DNA of 64,000 nt, taken from NCBI RefSeq assembly GCF_900069005.2, contig NZ_LN831279.1:2870961-2934960 (forward strand). Reading direction: 5' to 3'. Of this stretch, positions 44,595 to 54,000 are shown piece by piece. The first letter of the stretch is position 1, and every line of letters begins with the position of its first letter. The translations under genes and the position numbers were made by a program. Under the pieces are notes generated by a model. It had not been told where the DNA came from. It made no database searches and was given only the letters and a program-made list of their open reading frames with translations. The stretch is from Paenibacillus sp. GM2. GTDB lineage: Bacteria > Bacillota > Bacilli > Paenibacillales > Paenibacillaceae.

Positions 44595-46301
44595 TTAAAC
44601 CTCCAGAATCGAAGGCATAATATGCGGGGTCCGGCCAACCTCTCTGATAAAGAATCTGCGCAACACCCGATTGGTTGTCTTGACCCAAGCATTGCTGTCA
44701 TATGGACCTTGTTCGCCCAGCTTCTTCAAGCTTCGCCGCAGTGCCATCTCCGCCCGTCTGAGTAAAGGTCTGGCGTCCTGCATGTATACAAAGCCTCTCG
44801 TTACAATATCTGGCCCGGCGAGAATCTGGCGTGTGGCCACATCCACCGTCATAACGACGATGACAATCCCCTCCTGGGCAAGCTCTTCTCTTTCTTCTAC
44901 CAATTCTTCTTCAAAAGTTCGAATCTCGCCATTGCTGACGATGACCTCTCCCGCGGGTATGCTGCGACCGCGCTTGGCGCGATTGCGGTATACCGATAAC
45001 GTGTCTCCGAGATTCATCAGGAACACTTGCTCCTCGTTCATCCCCGTTTGCATTGCTAATTTTTTATGTGCTAACAGCATCCGGTATTCCCCATGAATCG
45101 GAATAAAATATTTCGGCTGAATAAATCTCAGCATCAGCTTCAAATCTTCTCGACATCCGTGACCGGAAGCATGGATACCGAATATCGAGCCGTAAATGAC
45201 ATTGGCACCAGCCCGCATCAGCAAATCGATACAGCGATTGATATTCGGGCCATTGCCCGGAATTGGCGATGATGAGAACACAACCGAATCTCCCGGATAA
45301 ATGGAAACGGAACGATGCGCACCCGAAGCGATCCGGCTCAGTGCCGCGTTCGGCTCACCTTGGCTGCCCGTACAAATAATCAGGATTCGATTGTCTTCAT
45401 ATTTATCAATTTGTTTAATATCGATTAACATTCCGTCGGGGATACGGATATATCCCAAATCCTGACCGATCGCAAATACGCGCTCCATGCTTCGTCCAAG
45501 AACGGCGATTTTGCGGTTGCTCATGATGGCAGCATCGACAACCTGCTGTAGACGGTTCACATTAGAGGCAAACATAGCAAACAGAATTCGGCCATGGCAA
45601 TTATGGAAGGTTTCAAGAATAGCGTTGCCTACACGATGCTCTGAAGGGGTGAAGCCATCCTTCTCACTGTTCGTGCTATCCGCTAGCAGGGCGAGCACAC
45701 CCTCACTGCCAACACTAGCCATCTTGGCGATATTAGCCGGATGGTCCTCCGGCGTAAAATCGAATTTGAAGTCGCCCGTATGGACGACTGCTCCATATGG
45801 AGTATCAACGACAATCCCGAATGCATCCGGGATACTGTGTGTAGTGCGGAAGAAATGAACGGCGAGATGCTTGTAGGCAAATCTGTCATTCTCCTGAAAA
45901 ACATGCAATTCCGTCTGTTCGAGCATCCGATATTCTTCAAGCTTCGCCCGAACCAGCCCGATTGTTAGCGGTCCACCGTACACAGGAACCTTCAACTGAC
46001 GGAGCACAAAAGGCAGGGCCCCAATATGGTCTTCATGTCCGTGCGTCAAAAATAAACCTTTGATTTTATGCTGATTCTTAACTAGATAACTGACATCTGG
46101 AATAATATAATCGATTCCCGACAGCTTGGAATCGGGAAATTTCAGCCCAGCGTCGATAATAATGATCTCATTTCTAAATTCAATACCGTACATGTTCTTT
46201 CCAATTTCCCCGAGTCCGCCAAGCGAATAAATGCGTACAGGCGGTTGGGAAGGCTTGGAACGCCGGTAATTTTTCACCGGTTTTGGGACAACTTCATTCA
46301 T
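44595..46301 (-). CDS. Ribonuclease J family protein
   Basis: Endo- and 5'-to-3' exoribonuclease in RNA processing and decay. Metallo-beta-lactamase fold with the metal site THGHEDHIG at 86-94, further His and Asp residues (TTHSIPDAFG, VVHTGDFKFD), beta-CASP domain with CTGSQGEPNAALSRIASG, and the HASGHGCREDL and IPIHGEYR motifs. The C-terminal 110 residues are the RNase J tail domain. 568 residues fits RNase J. The N-terminus has an extra basic segment (VKNYRRSKPSQPPV). Paenibacilli may have several paralogues; which one this is cannot be settled here. Confidence 0.9.
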   Translation of the reverse strand: MNEVVPKPVKNYRRSKPSQPPVRIYSLGGLGEIGKNMYGIEFRNEIIIIDAGLKFPDSKLSGIDYIIPDVSYLVKNQHKIKGLFLTHGHEDHIGALPFVLRQLKVPVYGGPLTIGLVRAKLEEYRMLEQTELHVFQENDRFAYKHLAVHFFRTTHSIPDAFGIVVDTPYGAVVHTGDFKFDFTPEDHPANIAKMASVGSEGVLALLADSTNSEKDGFTPSEHRVGNAILETFHNCHGRILFAMFASNVNRLQQVVDAAIMSNRKIAVLGRSMERVFAIGQDLGYIRIPDGMLIDIKQIDKYEDNRILIICTGSQGEPNAALSRIASGAHRSVSIYPGDSVVFSSSPIPGNGPNINRCIDLLMRAGANVIYGSIFGIHASGHGCREDLKLMLRFIQPKYFIPIHGEYRMLLAHKKLAMQTGMNEEQVFLMNLGDTLSVYRNRAKRGRSIPAGEVIVSNGEIRTFEEELVEEREELAQEGIVIVVMTVDVATRQILAGPDIVTRGFVYMQDARPLLRRAEMALRRSLKKLGEQGPYDSNAWVKTTNRVLRRFFIREVGRTPHIMPSILEV

Positions 46302-46788
46302 TATGTGATTAATCCTCTCTAGAAAAATGCAGACGGGGCTAATCTAATTATACTGAAATATAGACGCAATAAAAAGGCATTTCTACAATAGTGTATAGGA
46401 AACGAGTTAAACCCACATGAGATAAGAGATTAGGCCATTTTTGAATTAGTTTGCTCTACAACATAAAATAGCACTCTACAAGTCATTTTCCGGTAAAATA
46501 CGGTTACTACATAGACCTCATAGGGACATTCCCATTCCCTAAGCGGTCTGTTCACTCTGCAAATAGAAAATGAGCTTTGTTTTTGTCTTCTCTCATTTAA
46601 CTATACAAGTTAATGGATGTCCTGGTAATTATTATTTGCCCTATTATCAGTTTCAAGTGAAAACGTAAGTTAAACAATGTAATCCTTAGGAGCTTTAGTG
46701 TAAGTATTGGGCATACGAGGATAAATCTACTTCAGTAGTGTAACCTTTATCTATTCTATTTCGTTTAAATGGGGGAGGCGAAAACAGT
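46302..46788. other. Divergent spacer between RNase J and the IseA-like gene
   Basis: A 487-base AT-rich region with promoters for both neighbours presumably. TGTAAY words occur at 46678, 46699 and 46739, but not in the paired spacing of WalR sites. No gene is supported. Confidence 0.45.
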
Positions 46789-47400
46789 ATGAAATTAAGT
46801 CAGAGGATTAGCTTCACAGTAACAATAGGGGTCTTAGCAATAGGTGTATTGTCATCTACAGTTGGCGCAACTGCGGCCCAAACAATGGATAAGCAAATAC
46901 CTGCTCAAACGGTGGAGAAAGTGGTTGTTACCGATCCGACAGTCATTACTAAGCTGAACAGCACTAGTGTTGCACCATTAGTTAATGAAGCTAAGGAACG
47001 GTATTACCATGTAATGTGTGGTGGGGATGAAACCGACAAAGGTTTCGAATTAAACGGTCAGCAATATCGTTATTTATTTGATGATATCGGAACTCGTGCG
47101 AAGTTGATGGACTACTTAAAGAACGTATATACCGAAACAGCTGCCGCTTACTTGGTAGACAAATATCTCATTACTCACAATGGACGTTTAGCTATAGCTC
47201 AGCTTCATGTAGCTAAAGGCAATATTCTCGAATTTGATAAGGCTACCGCCAAAATGCTGAGCATGACAGAAACGAAACGTGTATACAAATTGTGTGTTCC
47301 TCATCCGGATCATACACTGCAGTCAGAATATATCACTGTGAAATTTAAGAAGATCGGTGACTACTGGAGAGTAGATACTGCTCCGCATGTTATTTTTTAA
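46789..47400 (+). CDS. Secreted IseA-like protein (DL-endopeptidase inhibitor family)
   Basis: The first 30 residues are a Sec signal peptide (MKLSQRISFTVTIGVLAIGV, cleavage near GATAAQ). The mature 170 residues resemble IseA/YoeB, which inhibits cell-wall DL-endopeptidases: EAKERYYHVMCGGDETDKGF, the core YRYLFDDIGTRAKLMDYL, the following AAAYLVDKYLITHNGRLAIAQ, and VKFKKIGDYWRVDTAPHVIF at the end. Two Cys (about 82 and 169) could form a disulfide. The start ATG has GGGGGAGG upstream. It is monocistronic. The assignment rests on pattern memory rather than a clear signature residue set. Confidence 0.62.
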   Translation: MKLSQRISFTVTIGVLAIGVLSSTVGATAAQTMDKQIPAQTVEKVVVTDPTVITKLNSTSVAPLVNEAKERYYHVMCGGDETDKGFELNGQQYRYLFDDIGTRAKLMDYLKNVYTETAAAYLVDKYLITHNGRLAIAQLHVAKGNILEFDKATAKMLSMTETKRVYKLCVPHPDHTLQSEYITVKFKKIGDYWRVDTAPHVIF

Positions 47401-47436
47401 TATACATCATTGTCCAGAAAATAATTTAAAATGACC

Positions 47437-47463
47437 ACCCTGCCGGCATAAAGCTGGCAGGGT
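47437..47463 (+). terminator. Hairpin after the IseA-like gene
   Basis: ACCCTGCC pairs with GGCAGGGT, 36 bases past the stop. There is no T tract, so it may be a stabilising hairpin or a weak terminator. Confidence 0.5.
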
Positions 47464-47780
47464 ATCGGTGCTTCCAGATTTGCTTGCAGCATATTACTTT
47501 CGCTTTAAAATTTCAATCCGTTTCCTCGCTAGGTCATATGCAACTTACGCTGTTTTCCTTCTATCATTTCCCCCCATATTTGCGAAAGCACAGGTTAAGC
47601 ATCCTGATGCTCTTTTCCTCTGTCACAAAATTGACTTATTTCGAGAAGATTCCATCGCATGTGGCCTCAGATTGCAAAATAACAACTGAACAGACACTAA
47701 ACAGATATCAAAGATCGTGTAAATGGGATATTATTAAATCATAGATATATAATTTATATATTTGGGGAGGAACAGAAGGA
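47464..47780. other. Spacer upstream of the GH3 gene
   Basis: 317 bases, presumably holding the GH3 promoter; the last 40 bases are very AT-rich (TAGATATATAATTTATATAT) before the GGGGAGG site. Open frames here lack ribosome-binding sites. Confidence 0.45.
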
Positions 47781-50579
47781 ATGAGCACAAGTAAGATTGG
47801 TATTCCTCTAGAAGGATTTGCCGAATATAGCAGAATGGCTGCCGTAGAAGGGGGAGTACTGCTTAAGAATGAGGACAGGATGCTTCCGATTAAGGAAACA
47901 GAAGTGGTGTCCGTATTCGGCAGATGCCAGATTAATTATTACCGGAGCGGCACGGGATCAGGCGGCGCCGTGAATGTGGAATATGTCATTCATGTATTGG
48001 ATGGGCTGCGCAGCAATCCAAAAGTAACGATTAATGAGCATCTGGCAGAAGAGTATCAGAACTGGATCGCTGAGAACCCGTTCGACAACGGCGGGGGCGG
48101 CTGGGCTGCCGAACCATGGTGCCAGAAGGAAATGCCGTTATCCGATGAGCTGGTGGCAGAAGCGAAACGCGCTTCCGACAAAGCGATCTTCATTATCGGG
48201 CGCACCGCAGGCGAGGATAAGGACAATGCCGATGCAGCAGGCAGCTATCGCCTGACAGCTGAAGAGCAGGATGCGCTGAAGATGGTCTGCAAATATTTTG
48301 ACCAAGTAGCTGTTGTATTAAATGTATCCAACATTATCGATTTAAGCTGGATTGAGGACAAGGAATACGAGGACCATATCAAATCCGTCATCTACGTATG
48401 GCAGGGCGGAATGATCGGGGGACATGCCGTTGCTGATCTGCTCTCCGGAGACGTATCTCCAAGTGGCAAATTGACCGATACCATCGCTTATAGCATCGAT
48501 GATTATCCCTCCACTCAAAATTTTGGCAACGAGATCAAGAACCTGTACCAGGAAGATATCTATGTCGGTTACCGGTATTTCGAGACTTTCTGTCCTGAAA
48601 AAGTACAGTTTGAATTTGGCTATGGCCTCTCCTATACCGAGTTTGACCTGCAAGTAACAGGAGCCAGACAGGTTGGTTCAGGTCTGGATACAGAGCTGCA
48701 ATTGGACGTTGCTGTAAAGAACATCGGCGATACATATGCCGGCAAAGAAGTTGTTCAGGTATACTACGAGGCACCACAAGGCGTGCTTGGCAAGCCTGTC
48801 AAAGCCTTGGGCGCTTTTGCCAAGACCAGCACTCTGCAGCCTGGTGAGACAGAAACGCTTACCATCGCTGTTCCCGTACGTTCCATGGCCTCTTATGATG
48901 ATGGTGGTGCAACCGGACACAAATCTTGCTATGTGCTTGAAGCAGGCGCTTATGAGGTGTATGTCGGCAACAGCGTAAGGAATGTGGAAAAAGTACGTAT
49001 CCATGACCAAGCTGCATTCATTGCTGAAGAGCTTATCGTCGTTGAGCAACTTGAGGAAGCAATGGCTCCTGTAGAGAGCTACACTCGTATTAAGCCTGGA
49101 AATCCAAAAAATAACGGCGTTTATGAAATCGATTTCGAAAAGGTTCCAAGACGCTCAGTATCGATGAAAGACAGAATTGAAGCGCGCTTGCCGCAAACCT
49201 ATCCACAGACCGGAAATCAAGGCATCCTCCTAAAGGACGTACAAGCCGGCAGAGCCAGCCTTGAACAATTTGTAGCCCAGTTGACGAATGAGGAGCTGGC
49301 TACAATCGTCAGAGGCGAAGGAATGAGCAGCCCGAAAGTCACTTCCGGAACAGCTGCCGCGTTCGGCGGGGTCGGTGATAGTCTTCTTGATTATGGTATT
49401 CCTGTAGCCTGCGCGGCTGACGGTCCTTCCGGCATCCGCATGGATAGCGGCTTGAAGGCAACCCAGCTGCCGATCGGAACATTGCTCGCTTCCAGCTGGA
49501 ATACTTCGTTGGTTGAATCCCTGTATGTGATGGAAGGGCAAGAACTGCTGCAAAATGAGATCGATACCTTGCTGGGACCTGGCATCAATATTCACCGCAA
49601 TCCGATGAACGGCCGGAATTTCGAATATTTCTCGGAAGATCCATACTTAACCGGATGCTTTGGGGCCGCTGTAACTCGCGGTATCAAGAAAGGCGGTTCC
49701 AGTGCGACCGTGAAGCACTTCGCATGCAACAATCAAGAGAAGGCTCGTTCCAAGGTCGATTCCATCGTCTCTGAAAGAGCGTTGAGAGAGATCTATCTGA
49801 AAGGCTTCGAAATGACCGTAAAATTAGGAGAAGCCACTTCCATCATGACTTCGTACAATCCGATCAATGGACACTGGGCGGCTTCCAACTATGATCTGAA
49901 CACAACCATTCTCAGAAATGAATGGGGTTATGAGGGCATTGTCATGACAGACTGGTGGGCGATCATGAATGATGTGGCAGACGGCGGAGAACCAAGCTGG
50001 AAATATACTTCGTTTATGGTGCGAGCTCAGAATGATTTGTATATGGTCGTGAATAACAATGGGGCAGAGATCAACTCCAGAGAAGATAACACGCTTGAAG
50101 CGCTGAAGAATGGAACCTTGACGGTTGGGGAGCTGCAACGATGCGCTATCAATATTTGCAAATTTATTATCAATGCCCCTGTATCTGCAAGGGAGCCTAA
50201 GCCGGCTGAAGAAATCATTCTATTCCAAGCCTTCACGAACGCTCCTGAGACCCAATCTGGCCAAACCGTCCAAGAACTGTCAAAAGAGACGAATGTCCAC
50301 ATTGATGCCAAGGATCAACCGGTTTATTTCAAGGTCGCTGAACCGGGAGTATACGGAGTCGTCGTTAATATGTGCTATAAAGCTACCAATTTGTCGCAAT
50401 CCGCATGTAATCTCGTCCTTAACGGTGAGATTCTGACGACCGTTCAGACGAACGGTACCGATGGCAACTGGATTACCCAGAAGCTGTCCAGATTTGAGCT
50501 GGAAAAAGGCTTCTATGAACTAAAAATAGATTTTGTGAAGCCTGGCATGGAAATTGGCTGGATTGAGCTTATTCATTAA
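47781..50579 (+). CDS. GH3 beta-glucosidase with reversed domain order
   Basis: Cytoplasmic beta-glycosidase, probably releasing glucose from beta-glucosides. Unlike most GH3 enzymes, the (alpha/beta)6-sandwich domain comes first (VEGGVLLKNEDRMLPIKETE near residue 27), then an Fn3-like domain (about 260-415, AGKEVVQVYYEAPQG), then the TIM-barrel domain (about 470-800) with the nucleophile Asp724 in GIVMTDWWAIM and the KHFACNNQE segment. The final 100 residues form a beta-rich module (VYFKVAEPGVYGVVVNMCYK) that may bind carbohydrate. 932 residues; no signal peptide. ATG follows GGGGAGG. Such swapped GH3 enzymes are known in Ruminococcus and Butyrivibrio. Confidence 0.9.
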   Translation: MSTSKIGIPLEGFAEYSRMAAVEGGVLLKNEDRMLPIKETEVVSVFGRCQINYYRSGTGSGGAVNVEYVIHVLDGLRSNPKVTINEHLAEEYQNWIAENPFDNGGGGWAAEPWCQKEMPLSDELVAEAKRASDKAIFIIGRTAGEDKDNADAAGSYRLTAEEQDALKMVCKYFDQVAVVLNVSNIIDLSWIEDKEYEDHIKSVIYVWQGGMIGGHAVADLLSGDVSPSGKLTDTIAYSIDDYPSTQNFGNEIKNLYQEDIYVGYRYFETFCPEKVQFEFGYGLSYTEFDLQVTGARQVGSGLDTELQLDVAVKNIGDTYAGKEVVQVYYEAPQGVLGKPVKALGAFAKTSTLQPGETETLTIAVPVRSMASYDDGGATGHKSCYVLEAGAYEVYVGNSVRNVEKVRIHDQAAFIAEELIVVEQLEEAMAPVESYTRIKPGNPKNNGVYEIDFEKVPRRSVSMKDRIEARLPQTYPQTGNQGILLKDVQAGRASLEQFVAQLTNEELATIVRGEGMSSPKVTSGTAAAFGGVGDSLLDYGIPVACAADGPSGIRMDSGLKATQLPIGTLLASSWNTSLVESLYVMEGQELLQNEIDTLLGPGINIHRNPMNGRNFEYFSEDPYLTGCFGAAVTRGIKKGGSSATVKHFACNNQEKARSKVDSIVSERALREIYLKGFEMTVKLGEATSIMTSYNPINGHWAASNYDLNTTILRNEWGYEGIVMTDWWAIMNDVADGGEPSWKYTSFMVRAQNDLYMVVNNNGAEINSREDNTLEALKNGTLTVGELQRCAINICKFIINAPVSAREPKPAEEIILFQAFTNAPETQSGQTVQELSKETNVHIDAKDQPVYFKVAEPGVYGVVVNMCYKATNLSQSACNLVLNGEILTTVQTNGTDGNWITQKLSRFELEKGFYELKIDFVKPGMEIGWIELIH

Positions 50580-50631
50580 TCCCCCGGCTCTTGTCCAGTC
50601 TGGCAAAACGCTAGCTGAATCATTACAAAAG

Positions 50632-50679
50632 GACGCTGCCCGCTGTTGATTGATAACAGCATAAGGCAGCGTCTTTTGT
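50632..50679. terminator. Bidirectional terminator between GH3 and the yqeM-like gene
   Basis: GACGCTGCC pairs with GGCAGCGTC, with an inner GCTGTT/AACAGC stem, followed by TTTTGTT on the plus strand and CTTTTGTAA on the minus strand. Confidence 0.88.
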
Positions 50680-50698
50680 TGACGCATTCCATCAGGTA

Positions 50699-51490
50699 TT
50701 ACTTCACGGCCACATAGAACAGTCTAGCTGCCCCCTCGGCCGATTCTCCCCAATTGAAGTCGCCATAGCAGTGAATCTCACGAAAGCCGCATTGCAGCAG
50801 CTCACGCTCCACCCAGGCCGGATCATAGGCCCGTTGGATATGGTACTCTTCAAAGCGGCGGTATAGATTCCCACCCTGCTCCGCTTCGCGTGCAAAAATC
50901 GTCAAGTGATGCTCAATCTCGCATCTCTCATCATCGAACTCACAAGTCCAAATATAAGAAACCGAAGGCTCATCTAATATGAAGGGCTGCTCTTCATCAT
51001 ACTGCCGCAGTGTATTCGGATGATGAACATCGAACAGGAACGTCCCGCCCGGCTTCAATCCTTCATAGGTTCTGCGGAAAGTCTCGACGACCTCTTCTTC
51101 TTCCAGCAAATAATTTATGCAGTCGCAGAAGGAGATCACAGAATCAACCGGCTCCGGCAGTTCCCATTCCGTCATATTCTGCTGCACCCAATTCACTCTG
51201 CCATCTTGAAAGAGCCGAGCGCCTTGCGAGGTGATCTCCAAGCGCTGTCTAGCGACAGACAGCATGTCCGAAGACAGATCAATACCCGTCACCGTCAGGC
51301 CCGAATTCACCAGCGGAATCGTCATGCTCCCCGTCCCGCAGCCCAGATCGACGACGGTCTCAGGCTTGCCGTAATGCTCCCAGGCCGTATGCGCAAATGA
51401 GAGCCAATCAGAGTAGGGCATATCTGCCATCAATTCATCGTATACGTAAGCAAATTTTTGGTATGAAGCCAAATTCCCCATCTTTCTCAC
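50699..51490 (-). CDS. Class I SAM-dependent methyltransferase (YqeM-like)
   Basis: Methylates an unknown substrate. SAM-binding motif I is VVDLGCGTGSMTIPLV near residue 42, motif II TGIDLSSDML, then INYLLEEEEVVETFRRTYEGLKPGGTFLFDVHHP with the post-III glycine. 263 residues. Position at the end of the yqe cluster, as in Bacillus subtilis where yqeM follows rsfS, supports YqeM. The GTG at 51490 has AGGAG at six bases; ATG 51481 (MGNLASYQKFAYVYD) has AGGTGA at five and is equally possible. It lies downstream of cvfB after a 49-base gap with a repeat fragment. Confidence 0.87.
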   Translation of the reverse strand: MRKMGNLASYQKFAYVYDELMADMPYSDWLSFAHTAWEHYGKPETVVDLGCGTGSMTIPLVNSGLTVTGIDLSSDMLSVARQRLEITSQGARLFQDGRVNWVQQNMTEWELPEPVDSVISFCDCINYLLEEEEVVETFRRTYEGLKPGGTFLFDVHHPNTLRQYDEEQPFILDEPSVSYIWTCEFDDERCEIEHHLTIFAREAEQGGNLYRRFEEYHIQRAYDPAWVERELLQCGFREIHCYGDFNWGESAEGAARLFYVAVK

Positions 51491-51501
51491 CTGACTCTCC
51501 T

Positions 51502-51532
51502 AGAGGTTGTTCAGAAAGTTCGCTTTTGAACA
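51502..51532 (+). repeat. Dispersed repeat, end fragment (copy D)
   Basis: AGAGGTTGTTCAGAAAGTTC followed by GCTTTTGAAC matches the AGAGGT end of the repeats at 61593 and 37931 (AGAGGTNNTTCAAAAAGTCC). Only this end is present, squeezed between cvfB and the methyltransferase gene. Confidence 0.6.
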
Positions 51533-51539
51533 CGTACTC

Positions 51540-52442
51540 TTATTCTTGATCGGCTTGTTCCTGCTCCGCAGACTTCAGATAGGTCCAGCTCTCTTTCTGG
51601 ATTACCTTGCCTTCCTTCATCAGCTTCCCAATCGCCCGCTTGAATGCCGCTTTGCTGATGCCGAATTTCTGCTTAATCAAATCGGGCGGCGTCGAATCGG
51701 AATAAGGCATGCCCCCGGTCGATCGACTCTCCAAATAGGCTAGTATTTTATCAGCATCTTCATTGCGGCCGATCTCTTTGGGTGCTGACATGGACAGATT
51801 GACCCTTCCATCCTCGCGTACATGCGTTACGCGGACCTGAACTCGTTCTCCAAGGCGGAGCAACCGCGCTCTCTCCGAGGAATGAATCATTCCGATCACT
51901 CCAAACCCGAGCACTCCGCCGTCCACGATGACGAAGGTACCCATTTGCAGCGGTTTATAGACGATGGCCTCCAGCCATTGATTGTTCCAGCTTGTCGGAG
52001 CATGGAATGCATGCGGCGCAAGTTCCTGTTCTCCAGCAAGCTTCGCCTTCAGTCTGCCCTGCTTGTCATGCTCCATAATGACGTAGACCTTATCCCCAAC
52101 TTGCGGATGAAGCTCACGCAGTTCCGGCAGCTCACGGATTGGCAACAACAGCTGGCGCCCCAGCCCCATCTCAAGGAAGCAGCCCAGCCGCGGGTGAACA
52201 TCGGCCACTTCCAGAAGGGCCAGCTCGCCAAGCGTCAGCATGGGGCGCTTCATTGTCGCCGCTAGCCGATCCTCTGTATCGTAGAACAGAAATACGTCGA
52301 CAGTATCTCCTTGCTTCACCGAATGCGTGAGCTCCGAATAATGGAGCAGCACATCCCGGTCTCCACTCTTAAGAAAATAACCAAAAGGAGAAACTTCCCG
52401 ATCAACTGGAAGCGATACGACCGTACCTGCAATCAAACTCAT
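51540..52442 (-). CDS. cvfB: CvfB/YitL-like S1 RNA-binding protein
   Basis: An RNA-binding regulator known in staphylococci as conserved virulence factor B. It has consecutive S1-like beta-barrel domains: SLPVDREVSPFGYFLKSGDRDVLLHY at the start, MLTLGELALLEVADVHPRLGCFLEMG near 70, and YKPLQMGTFVIVDGGVLGFGVIG near 155. The C-terminal 70 residues form a winged helix (LIKQKFGISKAAFKRAIGKLMKEGKV). 300 residues. Its ATG overlaps the rsfS stop by four bases, so it is translated with it. Insertion of cvfB between rsfS and yqeM differs from Bacillus subtilis. Confidence 0.88.
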   Translation of the reverse strand: MSLIAGTVVSLPVDREVSPFGYFLKSGDRDVLLHYSELTHSVKQGDTVDVFLFYDTEDRLAATMKRPMLTLGELALLEVADVHPRLGCFLEMGLGRQLLLPIRELPELRELHPQVGDKVYVIMEHDKQGRLKAKLAGEQELAPHAFHAPTSWNNQWLEAIVYKPLQMGTFVIVDGGVLGFGVIGMIHSSERARLLRLGERVQVRVTHVREDGRVNLSMSAPKEIGRNEDADKILAYLESRSTGGMPYSDSTPPDLIKQKFGISKAAFKRAIGKLMKEGKVIQKESWTYLKSAEQEQADQE

Positions 52443-52786
52443 ACGTTCTCCACTACCTTGGCATCAGACCAAAGACGTTCGATATTGTAATATTCCCGCT
52501 CATCACGATGGAAGACATGAACAACCACATCGCCGAGATCCATGAGTACCCAGCGCGCCGAATCGATTCCTTCAATCCCCCGAATATTGGCTCCGAGATC
52601 CTGGGCGCGTTTGCGCACCTCGGTCGCGATTGCCTGTACCTGGGTATCCGAGTTACCGTGGCAAATAATAAAATAGTCGGCGATCAGGGATACCTCTTTT
52701 AAATCCAATACAACGATATTCATTGCTTTCTTATCTTCCACTGCCTTATAGGCTGCGTTCATCAATTCCATAGGTGATACTGCCAT
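52439..52786 (-). CDS. rsfS: Ribosomal silencing factor RsfS
   Basis: Binds ribosomal protein uL14 and blocks subunit joining under starvation. Small alpha/beta domain: MELMNAAYKAVEDKKAMNIVVLDL, then IADYFIICHGNSDTQVQAIATEV and the late GIDSARWVLMDLGDVVVHVFH and YYNIERLWSDA. 115 residues is the family length. Overlaps cvfB by four bases and follows yqeK after 35 bases. Confidence 0.95.
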   Translation of the reverse strand: MAVSPMELMNAAYKAVEDKKAMNIVVLDLKEVSLIADYFIICHGNSDTQVQAIATEVRKRAQDLGANIRGIEGIDSARWVLMDLGDVVVHVFHRDEREYYNIERLWSDAKVVENV

Positions 52787-52821
52787 TCAATCTACCTCCT
52801 GCAATTATTTATTCCCATCTT

Positions 52822-53403
52822 CTACTTATCATCATAACCAAGCCTTCTAACTAAATCATTACGAGCCAGTACCGTCAGCGGAAAAATAATCTTCTGCTTC
52901 TCGATCAAGAACGTAATTGTCGAATCAAATCCGGCCACTAACGCCTTGTCCAGATTGTGCTCAGCCAGCTCGCGCATGTCGTCAACCCCCGGAAAATTGC
53001 GTCCGGGCTCAATATAATCCGCAAGACAGACAATCTTGTCCAGCAACGTCATGCCAACTCTTCCCGATGTATGGTAACGGATCGCATCCAGTACCTCCGG
53101 ATCTTCTATCCCGTACTCATGCTCTGCCACAAAAGCCGCTACCTCGGCATGCAATAGCTGCTTATCATATTCCAGCAGTTCCGGATTCAGTCCATGCTCA
53201 CGCATCACCGCTTCCTGCCGCTCTACCGGCCAGTACTTGGCCAAGTCGTGCAGTAATGCAGCTAAATCAGCTTTGACCGGATCAGCTCCATAGCGCTCCG
53301 CCAAGCTTACGGAGGACGCCATTACACCTTCCACATGCGTCCAGCGTCTTGCTGGCATTTGTGCGGATACAATGTCCAACAACTCATTTCGAGTGTATCG
53401 CAT
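52822..53403 (-). CDS. yqeK: HD-domain hydrolase YqeK
   Basis: Family linked to symmetrical diadenosine tetraphosphate hydrolysis. HD-type metal residues: RRWTHVEGVMASSV (His near 23), LAALLHDLAKYW (His-Asp near 52), LLHAEVAAFVAEHEYG and AIRYHTSGRVGMTLLDKIVCLADYIEPGR. 193 residues is typical. The start ATG 53403 lies inside the end of nadD (20-base overlap) and has AAGGAG within nadD, so the two are tightly coupled. Confidence 0.94.
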   Translation of the reverse strand: MRYTRNELLDIVSAQMPARRWTHVEGVMASSVSLAERYGADPVKADLAALLHDLAKYWPVERQEAVMREHGLNPELLEYDKQLLHAEVAAFVAEHEYGIEDPEVLDAIRYHTSGRVGMTLLDKIVCLADYIEPGRNFPGVDDMRELAEHNLDKALVAGFDSTITFLIEKQKIIFPLTVLARNDLVRRLGYDDK

Positions 53404-53980
53404 ACAAACCGCTCCTTATGATATATTCATATACCTCTTCCGTCACCATGTAACGAATCGAGTGCCCCGCGGCGCTCCGTTTGCGGATCAAGCTTGACGA
53501 TATATCCACTAGCGGCATATCCGCGAGCAATACCGTATCCTGAATGAAAGAGGGCATAAGGTCAAGCTCCAGGAAGCTGCCCGGCCTTTGCAGTCCGATA
53601 AAATGCAGCATCGAAGCCAGTTCCTCAATCCCCTCCCATTTTGGTAAATAGTTCACCATATCTGCACCGATAATGAAGTAAAAATCCAGTTCAGGATGCA
53701 GCTGCTTTAGCTCTCTGATCGTATCTATCGTGTAGGATACGCCACCGCGCTTAAGCTCGATATCCAGCGTCTTGAAATCGGCATGATTGCGGATCGCCGC
53801 CGCCACCATTTCAAGACGTTCCTCACCGCTAACCCCGGATTTGCTCTTATGCGGGGGAATATGGGAAGGCATGAACCAGACCTCGTCCAGGGCATACTGC
53901 TCTCGGGCGGCTTCAGCCGCTAATAAATGTCCGAGGTGAATCGGGTCAAATGCTCCTCCCATGATACCAACTTTTCTCAT
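53384..53980 (-). CDS. nadD: Nicotinate-nucleotide adenylyltransferase
   Basis: Makes nicotinate adenine dinucleotide from NaMN and ATP. Canonical motif GIMGGAFDPIHLGHLL at 5-20 with both His residues, FMPSHIPPHK near residue 36, FYFIIGADMVNYLPKW near residue 100 and the ISSSLIRKR motif near residue 165. 198 residues. It is the standard housekeeping copy in the yqe cluster, in contrast to the altered paralogue at 25576-26190. Confidence 0.95.
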   Translation of the reverse strand: MRKVGIMGGAFDPIHLGHLLAAEAAREQYALDEVWFMPSHIPPHKSKSGVSGEERLEMVAAAIRNHADFKTLDIELKRGGVSYTIDTIRELKQLHPELDFYFIIGADMVNYLPKWEGIEELASMLHFIGLQRPGSFLELDLMPSFIQDTVLLADMPLVDISSSLIRKRSAAGHSIRYMVTEEVYEYIIRSGLYAIHSK

Positions 53981-54000
53981 CTGGTCTTCCTCCTGCAGCT

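Noticed and set aside
46678-46744. WalR binding sites upstream of the IseA-like gene
   Set aside because: TGTAAY words are present but spaced 21 and 40 bases apart, not the TGTWAH-N5-TGTWAH arrangement.
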